A stretch of DNA of 64,000 nucleotides from Helicobacteraceae bacterium (GTDB taxonomy: Bacteria > Campylobacterota > Campylobacteria > Campylobacterales > Sulfurimonadaceae): contig JALVUF010000057.1 of assembly GCA_027023805.1 (NCBI GenBank), forward strand, positions 1 through 64,000. Reading direction: 5' to 3'. Every line of letters starts with the position of its first letter. Positions within the stretch are counted from its first letter, which is position 1. The position numbers and the translations under genes are program-made. Positions 39,150-47,367 of the stretch are shown here, piece after piece. The notes beneath the pieces were generated by a model. That model did not search any database. It saw only the letters and a list, made by a program, of their open reading frames with translations, and was not told the origin of the DNA.

Positions 39150-40028
39150 ATGAGTAAATCTTTATATGAAACTCTTGGAGTGTCTGAGAGTAGTAGTGAA
39201 GCGGATATTAAAAAAGCGTATAGAAAATTAGCGCGTAAGTATCATCCTGATGTTAATAAATCATCTGAAGCTGAAGAAAAATTTAAAGAGATTAATGCAG
39301 CTTATGAGGTGTTGAGCGATAAAGAAAAACGAGCACAGTATGATCAATACGGCGATTCTATATTTGGTGGTCAGAATTTTCATGATTTTGCACAAAATCA
39401 AGGCAGTAACGTCGATCTTGATGAGATTTTACGAAGCATGTTTGGTGGAGGCGCAAGAGGAGGTTTTAGCAGTAGTACAGGCTTTGGCGGCTTTGGCGGG
39501 TTTGGAGGATCGGGGTTTTCGCAACAACAGCCAAATCTTGATTTAGAGACTAGCATTACCATACCATTTAGCACTGCAGTTATTGGAGGTTCTCATAGTG
39601 TTTCGGTAAATAACGAGCGATTTGATATTAAAATACCCGCAGGTGTCAAAAGCGGAGAAAAGATGCGCGTTAAAGGGAAAGGAAACAAACAAGGCGGACG
39701 AGCGGGAGACCTATTTTTAAAGATTACCGTTGCACCATCTACTGAATACACCAGAGAAGGTGATGATCTTATAAAATCATTTGACATTGGGCTGCGTGAT
39801 GCTCTTTTTGGCGGTAAAATAACTGTACATACTCTTGAAAAAGATATCACACTCAAAGTTCCAAAAAATACAAAAAATGGACAACGTTTTCGAGTTAAAG
39901 GCATGGGCGTTATGAACCGTAAAACAAAAATACGGGGTGATTTATATCTTAAATCAAATATTATTTTGCCAAACATAGATGATTTAGATAAAGACTTAGT
40001 CAAGCTAATGCAGGACAAATTACCATAG
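39150..40028 (+). CDS. cbpA: CbpA/DnaJ-class co-chaperone
   Basis: 292 aa. J domain (1-70) with YHPDVNK, a Gly/Phe-rich linker (about 85-125), then the DnaJ C-terminal barrels. The zinc-finger cysteines of DnaJ are missing, giving the CbpA type. Partner of DnaK. In H. pylori cbpA and hspR are co-transcribed and HspR represses this promoter; the same pair here, with a HAIR-like operator, suggests equal control. Confidence 0.92.
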   Translation: MSKSLYETLGVSESSSEADIKKAYRKLARKYHPDVNKSSEAEEKFKEINAAYEVLSDKEKRAQYDQYGDSIFGGQNFHDFAQNQGSNVDLDEILRSMFGGGARGGFSSSTGFGGFGGFGGSGFSQQQPNLDLETSITIPFSTAVIGGSHSVSVNNERFDIKIPAGVKSGEKMRVKGKGNKQGGRAGDLFLKITVAPSTEYTREGDDLIKSFDIGLRDALFGGKITVHTLEKDITLKVPKNTKNGQRFRVKGMGVMNRKTKIRGDLYLKSNIILPNIDDLDKDLVKLMQDKLP

Positions 40029-40040
40029 GAGTAGATTATC

Positions 40041-40421
40041 ATGACACACCATTATGAAGAACCGGTTTATATGATTAGCGTGGTTGCGAAGATACTAGAC
40101 ATTCATCCTCAAACACTGAGACAGTATGAACGTGAAAATCTTATCTCACCGTCACGCTCAGACGGTAGAATCAGAATGTATTCTCAATGTGATATAGATA
40201 AAATCAAGATGATTTTACGATTAACTAGAGAGTTGGGCGTTAATCTTGCAGGTGTTGATATCGCTTTAAGACTAAAAGAACAGATAGATAAGATGGAACA
40301 AGAAATTGCAAATTTAAGGTATGACTTAAATAAGGCAGAGCGTTCTCATTGTGTATCACCGGACAAATCATTAGTTACGAAAAAAAGCATTTATGAGATG
40401 ATTATTTTTGAAGACGAATAA
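40041..40421 (+). CDS. hspR: MerR-family heat-shock repressor HspR
   Basis: 126 aa. MerR-type HTH at 10-40 (YMISVVAKILDIHPQTLRQYERENLISPSRS segment) and a coiled-coil dimer helix (MEQEIANLRYDLNKAE). HspR represses chaperone genes via HAIR repeats. The gene follows cbpA by 12 nt. It is convergent with murA, 1 base between stops. Confidence 0.9.
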   Translation: MTHHYEEPVYMISVVAKILDIHPQTLRQYERENLISPSRSDGRIRMYSQCDIDKIKMILRLTRELGVNLAGVDIALRLKEQIDKMEQEIANLRYDLNKAERSHCVSPDKSLVTKKSIYEMIIFEDE

Positions 40422-40422
40422 A

Positions 40423-41685
40423 TTACTCTTTTAATCTTAAAATATCGGCGCCTACATTTTGTAGCTTTTGTTCCAATTTTTCGTACCCTCTGTCTAAATG
40501 ATATATTCTATGTACGGTTGTTTTTTTATCAGCTACTAAAGCAGCCAGTATAAGCGCACTTGATGCTCTTAAATCAGTTGCCATTACATCCGTTCCTGAT
40601 AATTTTGTTTTTCCGGTAATTGTTGCTACATGACCATTTAGTTTTATATCTGCACCCATTCTTTGTAGTTCGCTTATATGCATAAACCTATTTTCAAAAA
40701 GACGTTCTTCAATGATTGACGTACCGTTTGCCTGTGTTGCTAATGCTAAAAATTGAGCCTGCATATCTGTTGGAAATGCGGGATACTCTTGTGTGACAAT
40801 ATTGACAGGACGTAGATTTTTAGCCGGATGTATAGTGATAGCATTGCATGCAAGAGTAAAAGCACATCCCATCTCTTCAAGTTTTGATATTACTGCATGT
40901 AGATGTTCATGATTGGCACCGCTTAGTGTTAAAGACGATTTTGTAATCGCACCTGCGCATAGGTACGTACCAGCTTCGATGCGATCAGGGATGATAGTCA
41001 CAGGAGCAATTTCTATTAATTTTCCTGATGTGCCTGTAATGGTCAAAGAAGAGGTTGCTATGCCTTCTATTTTAATACCACTTTTACTTAGAATTTCGCA
41101 AAGTTGTACCACCTCAGGTTCTTTTGCCGCATTTGTTATTGTTGTAGTTCCATGTGCCAAAGCCGCGGCCATTACGATATTTGCAGTACCCGTAACAGTG
41201 ATTTTGTCAAAGACTATATCAGCGCCCCTGAGCCCTTTATATGCTTTTGCTTGGATATATCCGGATTTTATTTCAATAGATGCTCCCATTTGCTCCAATG
41301 CTTTTAGATGCAGATCTACAGGCCGCTGTCCAATCGCACATCCACCCGGAAGTGAAACTTCACAATGTCCAAATCTCGCAAGCAGCGGACCTAAAACAAG
41401 TATAGAGGCTCTCATGGTTTTTACTATATCGTATGTTGCTTTTGTATGCAATATTTTCGATGTATCAATTGCTGCTTGATTGTTTTTAAATGTATAAGTT
41501 GAGCCTAGATTTTGCAATAATGTCATTAGCGTTGATATATCTTTTACGCATGGCATATTGCTTAGATTCACGCAATTGTGAGCTAAAATACACATAGCTA
41601 TCAGTGGAAGAGCGGCATTTTTGGAACCGGATATATTGATTGATCCATGCAGGGTATTAGCTTTAGTAATGCTTAAATAATCCAT
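40423..41685 (-). CDS. murA: UDP-N-acetylglucosamine 1-carboxyvinyltransferase
   Basis: First committed step of peptidoglycan synthesis. GSKNAALPL near the N-terminus and the loop [11 protein letters not shown] with catalytic Cys116 (fosfomycin target) are present; DRIEAGTYL and [13 protein letters not shown] follow. Length 420 aa. A minus-strand TATAAT at 41706-41711 gives a leader of about 14 nt. Confidence 0.97.
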   Translation of the reverse strand: MDYLSITKANTLHGSINISGSKNAALPLIAMCILAHNCVNLSNMPCVKDISTLMTLLQNLGSTYTFKNNQAAIDTSKILHTKATYDIVKTMRASILVLGPLLARFGHCEVSLPGGCAIGQRPVDLHLKALEQMGASIEIKSGYIQAKAYKGLRGADIVFDKITVTGTANIVMAAALAHGTTTITNAAKEPEVVQLCEILSKSGIKIEGIATSSLTITGTSGKLIEIAPVTIIPDRIEAGTYLCAGAITKSSLTLSGANHEHLHAVISKLEEMGCAFTLACNAITIHPAKNLRPVNIVTQEYPAFPTDMQAQFLALATQANGTSIIEERLFENRFMHISELQRMGADIKLNGHVATITGKTKLSGTDVMATDLRASSALILAALVADKKTTVHRIYHLDRGYEKLEQKLQNVGADILRLKE

Positions 41686-41705
41686 AAAACTCTTTTTTTG
41701 ACAGT

Positions 41706-41711
41706 ATTATA
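41706..41711 (-). promoter_or_regulatory. sigma70 -10 element for murA
   Basis: TATAAT on the minus strand, 20 nt before the murA ATG; predicted start near 41699 and a short leader carrying AAAGAG. Confidence 0.6.
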
Positions 41712-41733
41712 ACTTTTAAAAGCTAATAAACGG

Positions 41734-41739
41734 TATAAT
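41734..41739 (+). promoter_or_regulatory. sigma70 -10 element, near-leaderless start of the pre-pglB gene
   Basis: TATAAT, then 7 nt, then the ATG at 41747. Transcription would begin 0-2 nt before the start codon. Confidence 0.5.
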
Positions 41740-41746
41740 TTTTGCC

Positions 41747-42175
41747 ATGAATACACCATTGGATAGATTAAAAAATCTTACAAGTAAAATATCGGGATAT
41801 GAAGTAGCTAGAAAAGAAAACCTTACTATCTTAAGAACACTTTACGCATTATTAAAAATAGATGACAAAGTAGAGTGTTTTGATGATATTTTTTTATTTA
41901 AAGCTATAAACTTATCAGGCATCTCCTTAAAAGAAGAGGAGGTAGGTAGAATTAAAGAGGGTAAATATCTTCAGGTTTTAGCTATTTTGTATGATAAAGA
42001 AGCACCGATAAAAAGCAAAAATATTTCACTTGGATATTTCGGACGCGTTGAGGCTGTAGAAAAAAAATTACGAGAGAATATTGTTGAATTTGTGTTAAGA
42101 TGGCGTTTTGAAAAAAGCTTTAAAACATTGGAGCATTATCACGATATGATTAAATACATTAAGGGAGATATTTGA
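41747..42175 (+). CDS. Uncharacterised 142-aa protein preceding pglB
   Basis: Soluble, charged, mostly helical protein; no domain recognised. The stop TGA overlaps the pglB ATG as TGATG, so translation is coupled. The -10 lies only 7 nt before the ATG, so the mRNA may be almost leaderless. The coupling suggests a role with PglB or in its expression, but this is inference from position only. Confidence 0.65.
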   Translation: MNTPLDRLKNLTSKISGYEVARKENLTILRTLYALLKIDDKVECFDDIFLFKAINLSGISLKEEEVGRIKEGKYLQVLAILYDKEAPIKSKNISLGYFGRVEAVEKKLRENIVEFVLRWRFEKSFKTLEHYHDMIKYIKGDI

Positions 42176-44301
42176 TGGAGAATGAGTTAAATAAAAAACA
42201 ATTGCTGTTGCTAATACTGATAGCTTATGTCTTTAGTGTAGCGGTACGCTTTATCTGGGTTTATCAGTTTCACGGTTACGCGCCGTTTATGTTTCACGGT
42301 CAGTTTATGATAAATACCAATGATGGTTATTATTATGCACAAGGAGCACAAAATCTACTTTTGAGCCCTCATCATAAATGGTACCATTCTCCAGTGCAAA
42401 GCGCCTTATCTGTACTAACATATATTATAGTTAGAGTAACGCATCTAAGATTAGATACCGTTATGTTTTATATGCCTATGTATATCTCTTCGTTGATTGT
42501 TGTCCCGGTTATCTTGATTTCAACTTTATTTAAGCATCTTGAGATCGGTTTTATTGCCGCTTTGCTTTGCTCTATTGCTTGGAGTTATTATAATCGTACA
42601 ATGGTTGGTTATTATGATACTGATATGCTCACTGTGGTACTGCCGTCATTCGTGATGTATGGCATTATGGCGGCACAACAAACCAGCAAGAGCAAATATT
42701 TACTCTTTACTGCTATTTTTGTTTTGCTGTATAGTTGGTGGTACCATGCGAGCTTTTCATTAAATTTTGCATTTGTAGGGCTATATTTTTTATATACGGT
42801 TATTGTTGACAGAAAAAATATTTATAACTATAAACTCTTGGCGATTATGTTAACTGCCATGATAGCAATAAATCTCTTGCTAAAAGCTATAATCATTATT
42901 GTTTTGTATTTTATATTTAAAAATAGTAGATTCGATAAATTTGTGTATTATATTTTCGGTGCAGCGATAGCTGCCATGTTTGCCACAGGAGGCTTTAACC
43001 CTATCATGTCCGAACTAAATGGTTATGTATTTAGGTTATCGGTAAGTGATGTAAAAGATAATGGGTTAAATCTTCATTTTTTCAGCGTTATGCAGACTGT
43101 TCGTGAATCTGCAGGTATCCCGTTTACTCTTTTTGCAGATAGAATCAGCGGCAGTATCACAACTTTTGTAATTTCCATTGTCGGCTATATCTGGCTTAGC
43201 TATAGATTTAGATTTATGTTGTTTGCTCTGCCTATGATAGGTCTTGGTTTTCTTGCAATGCACAGCGGGCTTAGATTTACTATTTATGCTATCGTTCCGC
43301 TGGCTCTTGGCATAGCTTACCTTATCTTTGAAATAGCAAAAAAAATGCCGAGTTATTTTTTATACTACAGCACACTAATAGTGGGCACACTTCTAATTTT
43401 AATCCCAAATCTTTTACATGTAAAGGCATACAGAGTTCCGACTGTTTTTAATAATAGCGAAGTGGGGGTATTAAATCATTTAAAAGAGATATCAAACCCT
43501 AAAGATTATGTCATATCTTGGTGGGATTATGGGTATCCGCTTCGCTATTATGCTCATTTGCGAACTTTGATAGACGGAGGTCTGCATGGCGGAAGCGCTG
43601 ATTATCCTGTTAGCTATATATTAACGCATCCGCAAAGTATAAGTGCAAAACTGGCTCGTCTTGAGGTTGAGTATGAGATAAAAGATGCAAAGATTGCTAA
43701 AAAAGCTGCTCTAGCAAAAAAGTATATTAAACTTTTTTCACCCATAGAGCAGATGACAACTGCTAACGGTTTTAAAGATGTCAATAATTTTTTAATAGCA
43801 CTTAAAAATAATCATATTAAAATTCCATCTCCAACAAGAGAGATATATCTTTACATACCTTATAAAATGATTGAGATATATCCTACAATCGCACTGTTTT
43901 CTAATTTAAATATTATGAGTGGGCAACGCTATGCAATGCCTCTTTATTTTGTTTCATCAGCTTTAAAACAAGAGGGTGCAAAGATTTATCTACGAGAGGG
44001 CGTAGTGCTAAATGCTAAAAATGCAACAGTTAAGTTTTCAAATGCTACGGCTCATATTAATCATTTTGTTAAAACATGGTATGACAAAAGCGGCCATTTG
44101 CATAAAATAAGTAAAATAGTTGATCCAAATTCTAACGTTAATGTTATTTTTATGTCCAGTTACGGAAAATTTCTTATCATTGATAATGCTACGTATAATT
44201 CACTTTTTGTGCAATTGTTTGTTTTACAAAATTATAATCCAAAATTATTTCAACCGGTGGAACTTTCTCCTTACAGTGTTGTTTATAAATTAAAAATATA
44301 G
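42175..44301 (+). CDS. pglB: Oligosaccharyltransferase PglB (STT3 family)
   Basis: Transfers lipid-linked glycan to Asn of acceptor proteins in the periplasm. About 13 membrane helices fill residues 1-420, then a periplasmic domain. Metal/catalytic acids match characterised PglB: TNDG (Asp50), YYDTD (Asp148, Asp150) and VRESAG (Glu311). WWDYGYP (449-455) is the acceptor-recognition motif. 708 aa. No glycan-synthesis pgl genes are next to it here, unlike C. jejuni, so the donor is built elsewhere. Confidence 0.95.
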   Translation: MENELNKKQLLLLILIAYVFSVAVRFIWVYQFHGYAPFMFHGQFMINTNDGYYYAQGAQNLLLSPHHKWYHSPVQSALSVLTYIIVRVTHLRLDTVMFYMPMYISSLIVVPVILISTLFKHLEIGFIAALLCSIAWSYYNRTMVGYYDTDMLTVVLPSFVMYGIMAAQQTSKSKYLLFTAIFVLLYSWWYHASFSLNFAFVGLYFLYTVIVDRKNIYNYKLLAIMLTAMIAINLLLKAIIIIVLYFIFKNSRFDKFVYYIFGAAIAAMFATGGFNPIMSELNGYVFRLSVSDVKDNGLNLHFFSVMQTVRESAGIPFTLFADRISGSITTFVISIVGYIWLSYRFRFMLFALPMIGLGFLAMHSGLRFTIYAIVPLALGIAYLIFEIAKKMPSYFLYYSTLIVGTLLILIPNLLHVKAYRVPTVFNNSEVGVLNHLKEISNPKDYVISWWDYGYPLRYYAHLRTLIDGGLHGGSADYPVSYILTHPQSISAKLARLEVEYEIKDAKIAKKAALAKKYIKLFSPIEQMTTANGFKDVNNFLIALKNNHIKIPSPTREIYLYIPYKMIEIYPTIALFSNLNIMSGQRYAMPLYFVSSALKQEGAKIYLREGVVLNAKNATVKFSNATAHINHFVKTWYDKSGHLHKISKIVDPNSNVNVIFMSSYGKFLIIDNATYNSLFVQLFVLQNYNPKLFQPVELSPYSVVYKLKI

Positions 44302-44309
44302 GTTGAACC

Positions 44310-44666
44310 ATGAAAATCGCCGTACTTTGTAAATCACCGCTTCTGCAAAAAAGTCTTGAGCTGTTTTTATCAGGCTATTTAAGCTCGCTAAAGCAGTGTG
44401 ATGCGGTTATAAGTGATTTTGAAATTCAGACAGAAAAACCGGTAGTGTCAGTCGGTTATGAAAATTGTGATATTTATAAGCCGTTTACAAGAGCACAGCT
44501 TTTTATGACATTGGAGCAAAGATTTAAGCATAAAACATATGAGCAAGAAAATATCTCTCAAGAAAAAATAGAGATACCAACTATACAAAGCGAAATAGAG
44601 CGGTTAACTGATAAATACAAAAATGATATTTTACAACTTATAAAGAAGCATTATGAAGGTCAATAA
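44310..44666 (+). CDS. Small protein at the rsmD-flg locus (Cj1460-like position)
   Basis: 118 aa, no domain I can name with confidence. The first 80 residues (MKIAVLCKSPLLQKSLELFL...) have the alternating pattern of a degenerate receiver-like or Rossmann-like fold; the last 35 are a charged helix. It overlaps rsmD by 14 nt. C. jejuni has a small uncharacterised gene at the same place before its methyltransferase and flgI; orthology is inferred from position. Confidence 0.6.
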   Translation: MKIAVLCKSPLLQKSLELFLSGYLSSLKQCDAVISDFEIQTEKPVVSVGYENCDIYKPFTRAQLFMTLEQRFKHKTYEQENISQEKIEIPTIQSEIERLTDKYKNDILQLIKKHYEGQ

Positions 44667-45240
44667 GAAATTCACCAAAAGGATTGTTACCGGTAAATAC
44701 AAATCTACTGTTATAGATTTACCGTCAAAATTAACAACAAGAAGTTCTAAAGGTATTGTTTTAGAATCTTTTTTCAATAGCATAGGTTACGATATTATCG
44801 ACTCTATTTTTGTTGAAGTATTTGCAGGAAGCGGATCGATTGGACTGGAGGCTTTAAGCAGAGGTGCTAAAAAAGTGTATTTTTTAGAAAAAGATAGTGA
44901 CGTTATTAGAGTTTTAAAAAATAACATAGCCAAAACAGATCCGACAAAGTGCAGGGTTTTAGCGGGAGATAGTTTTCAAAATATTGATGAGGTGTTGTCA
45001 GCCTTATACAAAGACAAGAGTAAGGCATATTTTTATGTTGATCCGCCTTTTAGCATCAGAGAGAACATGGAAGATATTTATGATAATAGTATCAAATTAA
45101 TCAGCACCATTGCAAAAGAAGCAGTTTGCGCAATTGCTATAGAACATATGAGCGGATTGACCTTGCCAAAATATATAGGTCCTTTTACATGTATAAAAAC
45201 TAAAAAATTCGGCAAGACGACATTGACATATATGGAATAA
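44653..45240 (+). CDS. rsmD: 16S rRNA (guanine-N2)-methyltransferase RsmD
   Basis: 195 aa. SAM-binding FVEVFAGSGSIGLEALSRGA and the catalytic FYVDPPF (NPPY-like) motif are both clear; KFGKTTLTYME closes the domain. It acts on G966 of 16S rRNA in E. coli. Sits just before flgI, as in C. jejuni. Confidence 0.9.
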   Translation: MKVNKKFTKRIVTGKYKSTVIDLPSKLTTRSSKGIVLESFFNSIGYDIIDSIFVEVFAGSGSIGLEALSRGAKKVYFLEKDSDVIRVLKNNIAKTDPTKCRVLAGDSFQNIDEVLSALYKDKSKAYFYVDPPFSIRENMEDIYDNSIKLISTIAKEAVCAIAIEHMSGLTLPKYIGPFTCIKTKKFGKTTLTYME

Positions 45241-45274
45241 TATTTGCTTAATAGACTTAATAAAGGATTGTTGA

Positions 45275-46321
45275 GTGAGAATAATATATTTTATACTTTT
45301 TAATGCATTGGTTTTGCATGCGATACAAATAAAAAATATTTCATCCGTTATCGGTGTTCGAAATAATCAGCTTATAGGTTATTCATTGGTTGTTGGTCTG
45401 CATAAAACAGGCGATGGCATCACTTCGACTTTTACACTACAATCTTTGGCAAATATGTTAAAGGCCATGAATATTGATCTAAACCCTGCAACGATAGTTT
45501 CAAAAAATGTTGCAGCAGTTGTAGTTACTGCCAATTTAGGTCCTTTTGCCCGCTCTGGCGATAAATTAAATGTAACGGTCTCTTCTATAGGTGATGCAAA
45601 ATCGCTGCAAGGAGGAACTTTGCTTATGACGCCGTTAAAAGGTGTTGACGGTCAGATATATGCTTTGGCTCAAGGACCGGTAAGTATAGGAGGTGTTAGT
45701 CAAGGAAATACCCAAACAAAATCTGATCCGACGACGGGCATAGTTTATGGCGGAGGACTGGTTGAAAAAGGTGTTAATTTTGATCTGTACCATAAAAGAT
45801 ATGCAACATTGTCGCTAAAAGAATCTAATTTTCAAAATGCCATAAATGTTCAAAATATTTTAAATAATAGATTTAAATCTCAGGTGGCCGTTGCTATTGA
45901 TTCACGAACCATACGGCTAAAGTGTCCAAAAAAACTTAGTATGGTTGAATTTCTAGCAGATGTTGAAAATACAAATACAGATTATAAACCAAACAGTAAA
46001 ATTATTATTAACGAAAGAACTGGAACTATTGTTGCTGGTGTTGGGATAGAGGTTATGCCGGTTGTAATTACTCAAGGTTCTATTACGATTAAAATCCATG
46101 AGCAAAATCGTGTGACAGTGCCTTCAGGAGGCATGGGAGTAGATAAAAATTTGGCACTTGGTTTAAACCAGGACGAAGTTTATACTAAGCGTGGTACTAC
46201 AACTGTGGCAAATGTTGTAAGAGCCCTGCAAAAGCTTGGAGCAACGCCTAAAGATACTATTTCTATATTAGAAGCTATGAAAAGTGCGGGTGCAATTTCC
46301 GCACAATTACAAGTTATTTAG
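45275..46321 (+). CDS. flgI: Flagellar P-ring protein FlgI
   Basis: 348 aa with an N-terminal signal peptide (about 1-16). Core motifs: GVRNNQLIGYSLVVGL, the AVVVTANLGPFARSGDKLNV segment and C-terminal LGATPKDTISILEAMKSAGA are family-specific. Forms the peptidoglycan-level bushing of the rod. The start is GTG at 45275; no ATG gives a full signal peptide. Confidence 0.95.
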   Translation: MRIIYFILFNALVLHAIQIKNISSVIGVRNNQLIGYSLVVGLHKTGDGITSTFTLQSLANMLKAMNIDLNPATIVSKNVAAVVVTANLGPFARSGDKLNVTVSSIGDAKSLQGGTLLMTPLKGVDGQIYALAQGPVSIGGVSQGNTQTKSDPTTGIVYGGGLVEKGVNFDLYHKRYATLSLKESNFQNAINVQNILNNRFKSQVAVAIDSRTIRLKCPKKLSMVEFLADVENTNTDYKPNSKIIINERTGTIVAGVGIEVMPVVITQGSITIKIHEQNRVTVPSGGMGVDKNLALGLNQDEVYTKRGTTTVANVVRALQKLGATPKDTISILEAMKSAGAISAQLQVI

Positions 46322-46333
46322 GAGATTGAAATT

Positions 46334-46630
46334 ATGATTAGTTCCCCACTTATAAACGGTAGTTTGGTTACAAACAGTTTGGGTAAAATTCCGTCTGTTG
46401 CGCATGTTCAAAATGATAAGCAGTTACGTAAACAAACAAATTCGTTTGAAGCTTTGATTTTGCAAATTATTTTAGATACCTCCATGAAAGGTGATAAAAA
46501 CATATTTGCAGATAAAAATAAACCGGGTGATCGGATATATCAATCCATGTATAGAAGTGAAATTGCAAAAGCAAGTGCAGGAAGTTTTGGCATTTCACAA
46601 ATGCTATACAATTACTTGAGCAAAAAGTAA
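46334..46630 (+). CDS. flgJ: Rod-binding protein FlgJ (short form)
   Basis: 98 aa: only the rod-capping domain (FEALILQIILDTSMK and DRIYQSMYRSEIAKA), with no C-terminal muramidase. This is normal for Campylobacterota, where a separate enzyme opens the wall. Follows flgI by 12 nt. Confidence 0.85.
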   Translation: MISSPLINGSLVTNSLGKIPSVAHVQNDKQLRKQTNSFEALILQIILDTSMKGDKNIFADKNKPGDRIYQSMYRSEIAKASAGSFGISQMLYNYLSKK

Positions 46631-46638
46631 AACTATTC

Positions 46639-46665
46639 TTTAGTATTTTTTTATTTTGTCGATAT
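46639..46665 (+). promoter_or_regulatory. Candidate sigma28 promoter for flgM-flgN-flgK
   Basis: TTTAGTAT (46639-46646) and CGATAT (46660-46665) resemble the FliA -35/-10 of Campylobacter (T-rich AAGT-type -35 and CGATWT). It lies 50 nt before flgM, whose product binds FliA, giving a feedback loop as in other flagellated bacteria. Confidence 0.55.
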
Positions 46666-46714
46666 GTATATATCACTATGATGTATTGTCAAAGCGCATA
46701 CAAAAGGATATACA

Positions 46715-46921
46715 ATGGTTTCAAAAGTAAATAATTTAGGTGTTTTTAACAATTATCAAAACGACAATAAAGATACAAAGAAAACGGAAACTAAAATGGA
46801 TGATACCAACAAAGCAGCGGCTTTAAGTAAGACCGATGCTTTAAAACAGTCGATATCATCGGGAAGCTATAAGATAGATATTAAAGCATTAGCTGCAAGG
46901 GTGGCTGATAGTTTATTGTAA
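46715..46921 (+). CDS. flgM: Anti-sigma28 factor FlgM
   Basis: 68 aa, very hydrophilic N-terminal half (likely disordered) and a C-terminal helix pair KTDALKQSISSGSYKIDIKA matching FlgM (binding region for FliA). FlgM export through the completed hook releases FliA in enterics; Campylobacter uses a related, partly different scheme. The identity rests on motif and position. Confidence 0.85.
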   Translation: MVSKVNNLGVFNNYQNDNKDTKKTETKMDDTNKAAALSKTDALKQSISSGSYKIDIKALAARVADSLL

Positions 46922-46934
46922 AAAGGGGTTTATT

Positions 46935-47363
46935 ATGTTATCACATCATCTGCAATGCGCTGCGAAGGATTTACAAGATCTAATTGATATAACCGAGTCT
47001 GACATCCAGGATATCAAAGAAGCCAGGCAAGATAGTCAATTTGCCAGAATTGCATTAAAAGATGAAAAAATTAATAGTTTTGAATCTAAAAAAAGTATGA
47101 TAGACCATGAAATTATGAAGCTTATCCAAAATTTTCCCGATAAAGATTTGTCAGAATTACTGAGTCAAGATGAGCAAGATAGGCTAAATACATTAAAAAA
47201 TAATCTAGCCCTTTTGCATAAAGTTAATCAACAGTACGCTAAACTTGTTCTAACGGTCAGTTCGTTTTACAATTCACTTCTTGAGAGTTTGGTTCCAACA
47301 GAAATGGATGGTTATAAAAAAGTTACCTCTAAAAAACCAAATTTTTTAGAGACTAGGGTATAG
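46935..47363 (+). CDS. flgN: FlgN-type hook-junction protein chaperone
   Basis: 142 aa, helical throughout with heptad-like charge patterns; DLIDITESDIQDIKEARQDS and the long C-terminal helix fit FlgN, the chaperone for FlgK/FlgL. Sequence similarity in this family is weak; identity is supported by its place between flgM and flgK. Confidence 0.75.
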   Translation: MLSHHLQCAAKDLQDLIDITESDIQDIKEARQDSQFARIALKDEKINSFESKKSMIDHEIMKLIQNFPDKDLSELLSQDEQDRLNTLKNNLALLHKVNQQYAKLVLTVSSFYNSLLESLVPTEMDGYKKVTSKKPNFLETRV

Positions 47364-47367
47364 CGCG

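Noticed and set aside
40913-41479. 188-residue frame antisense to murA
   Set aside because: murA is intact with its catalytic loop; the antisense frame has no family features.
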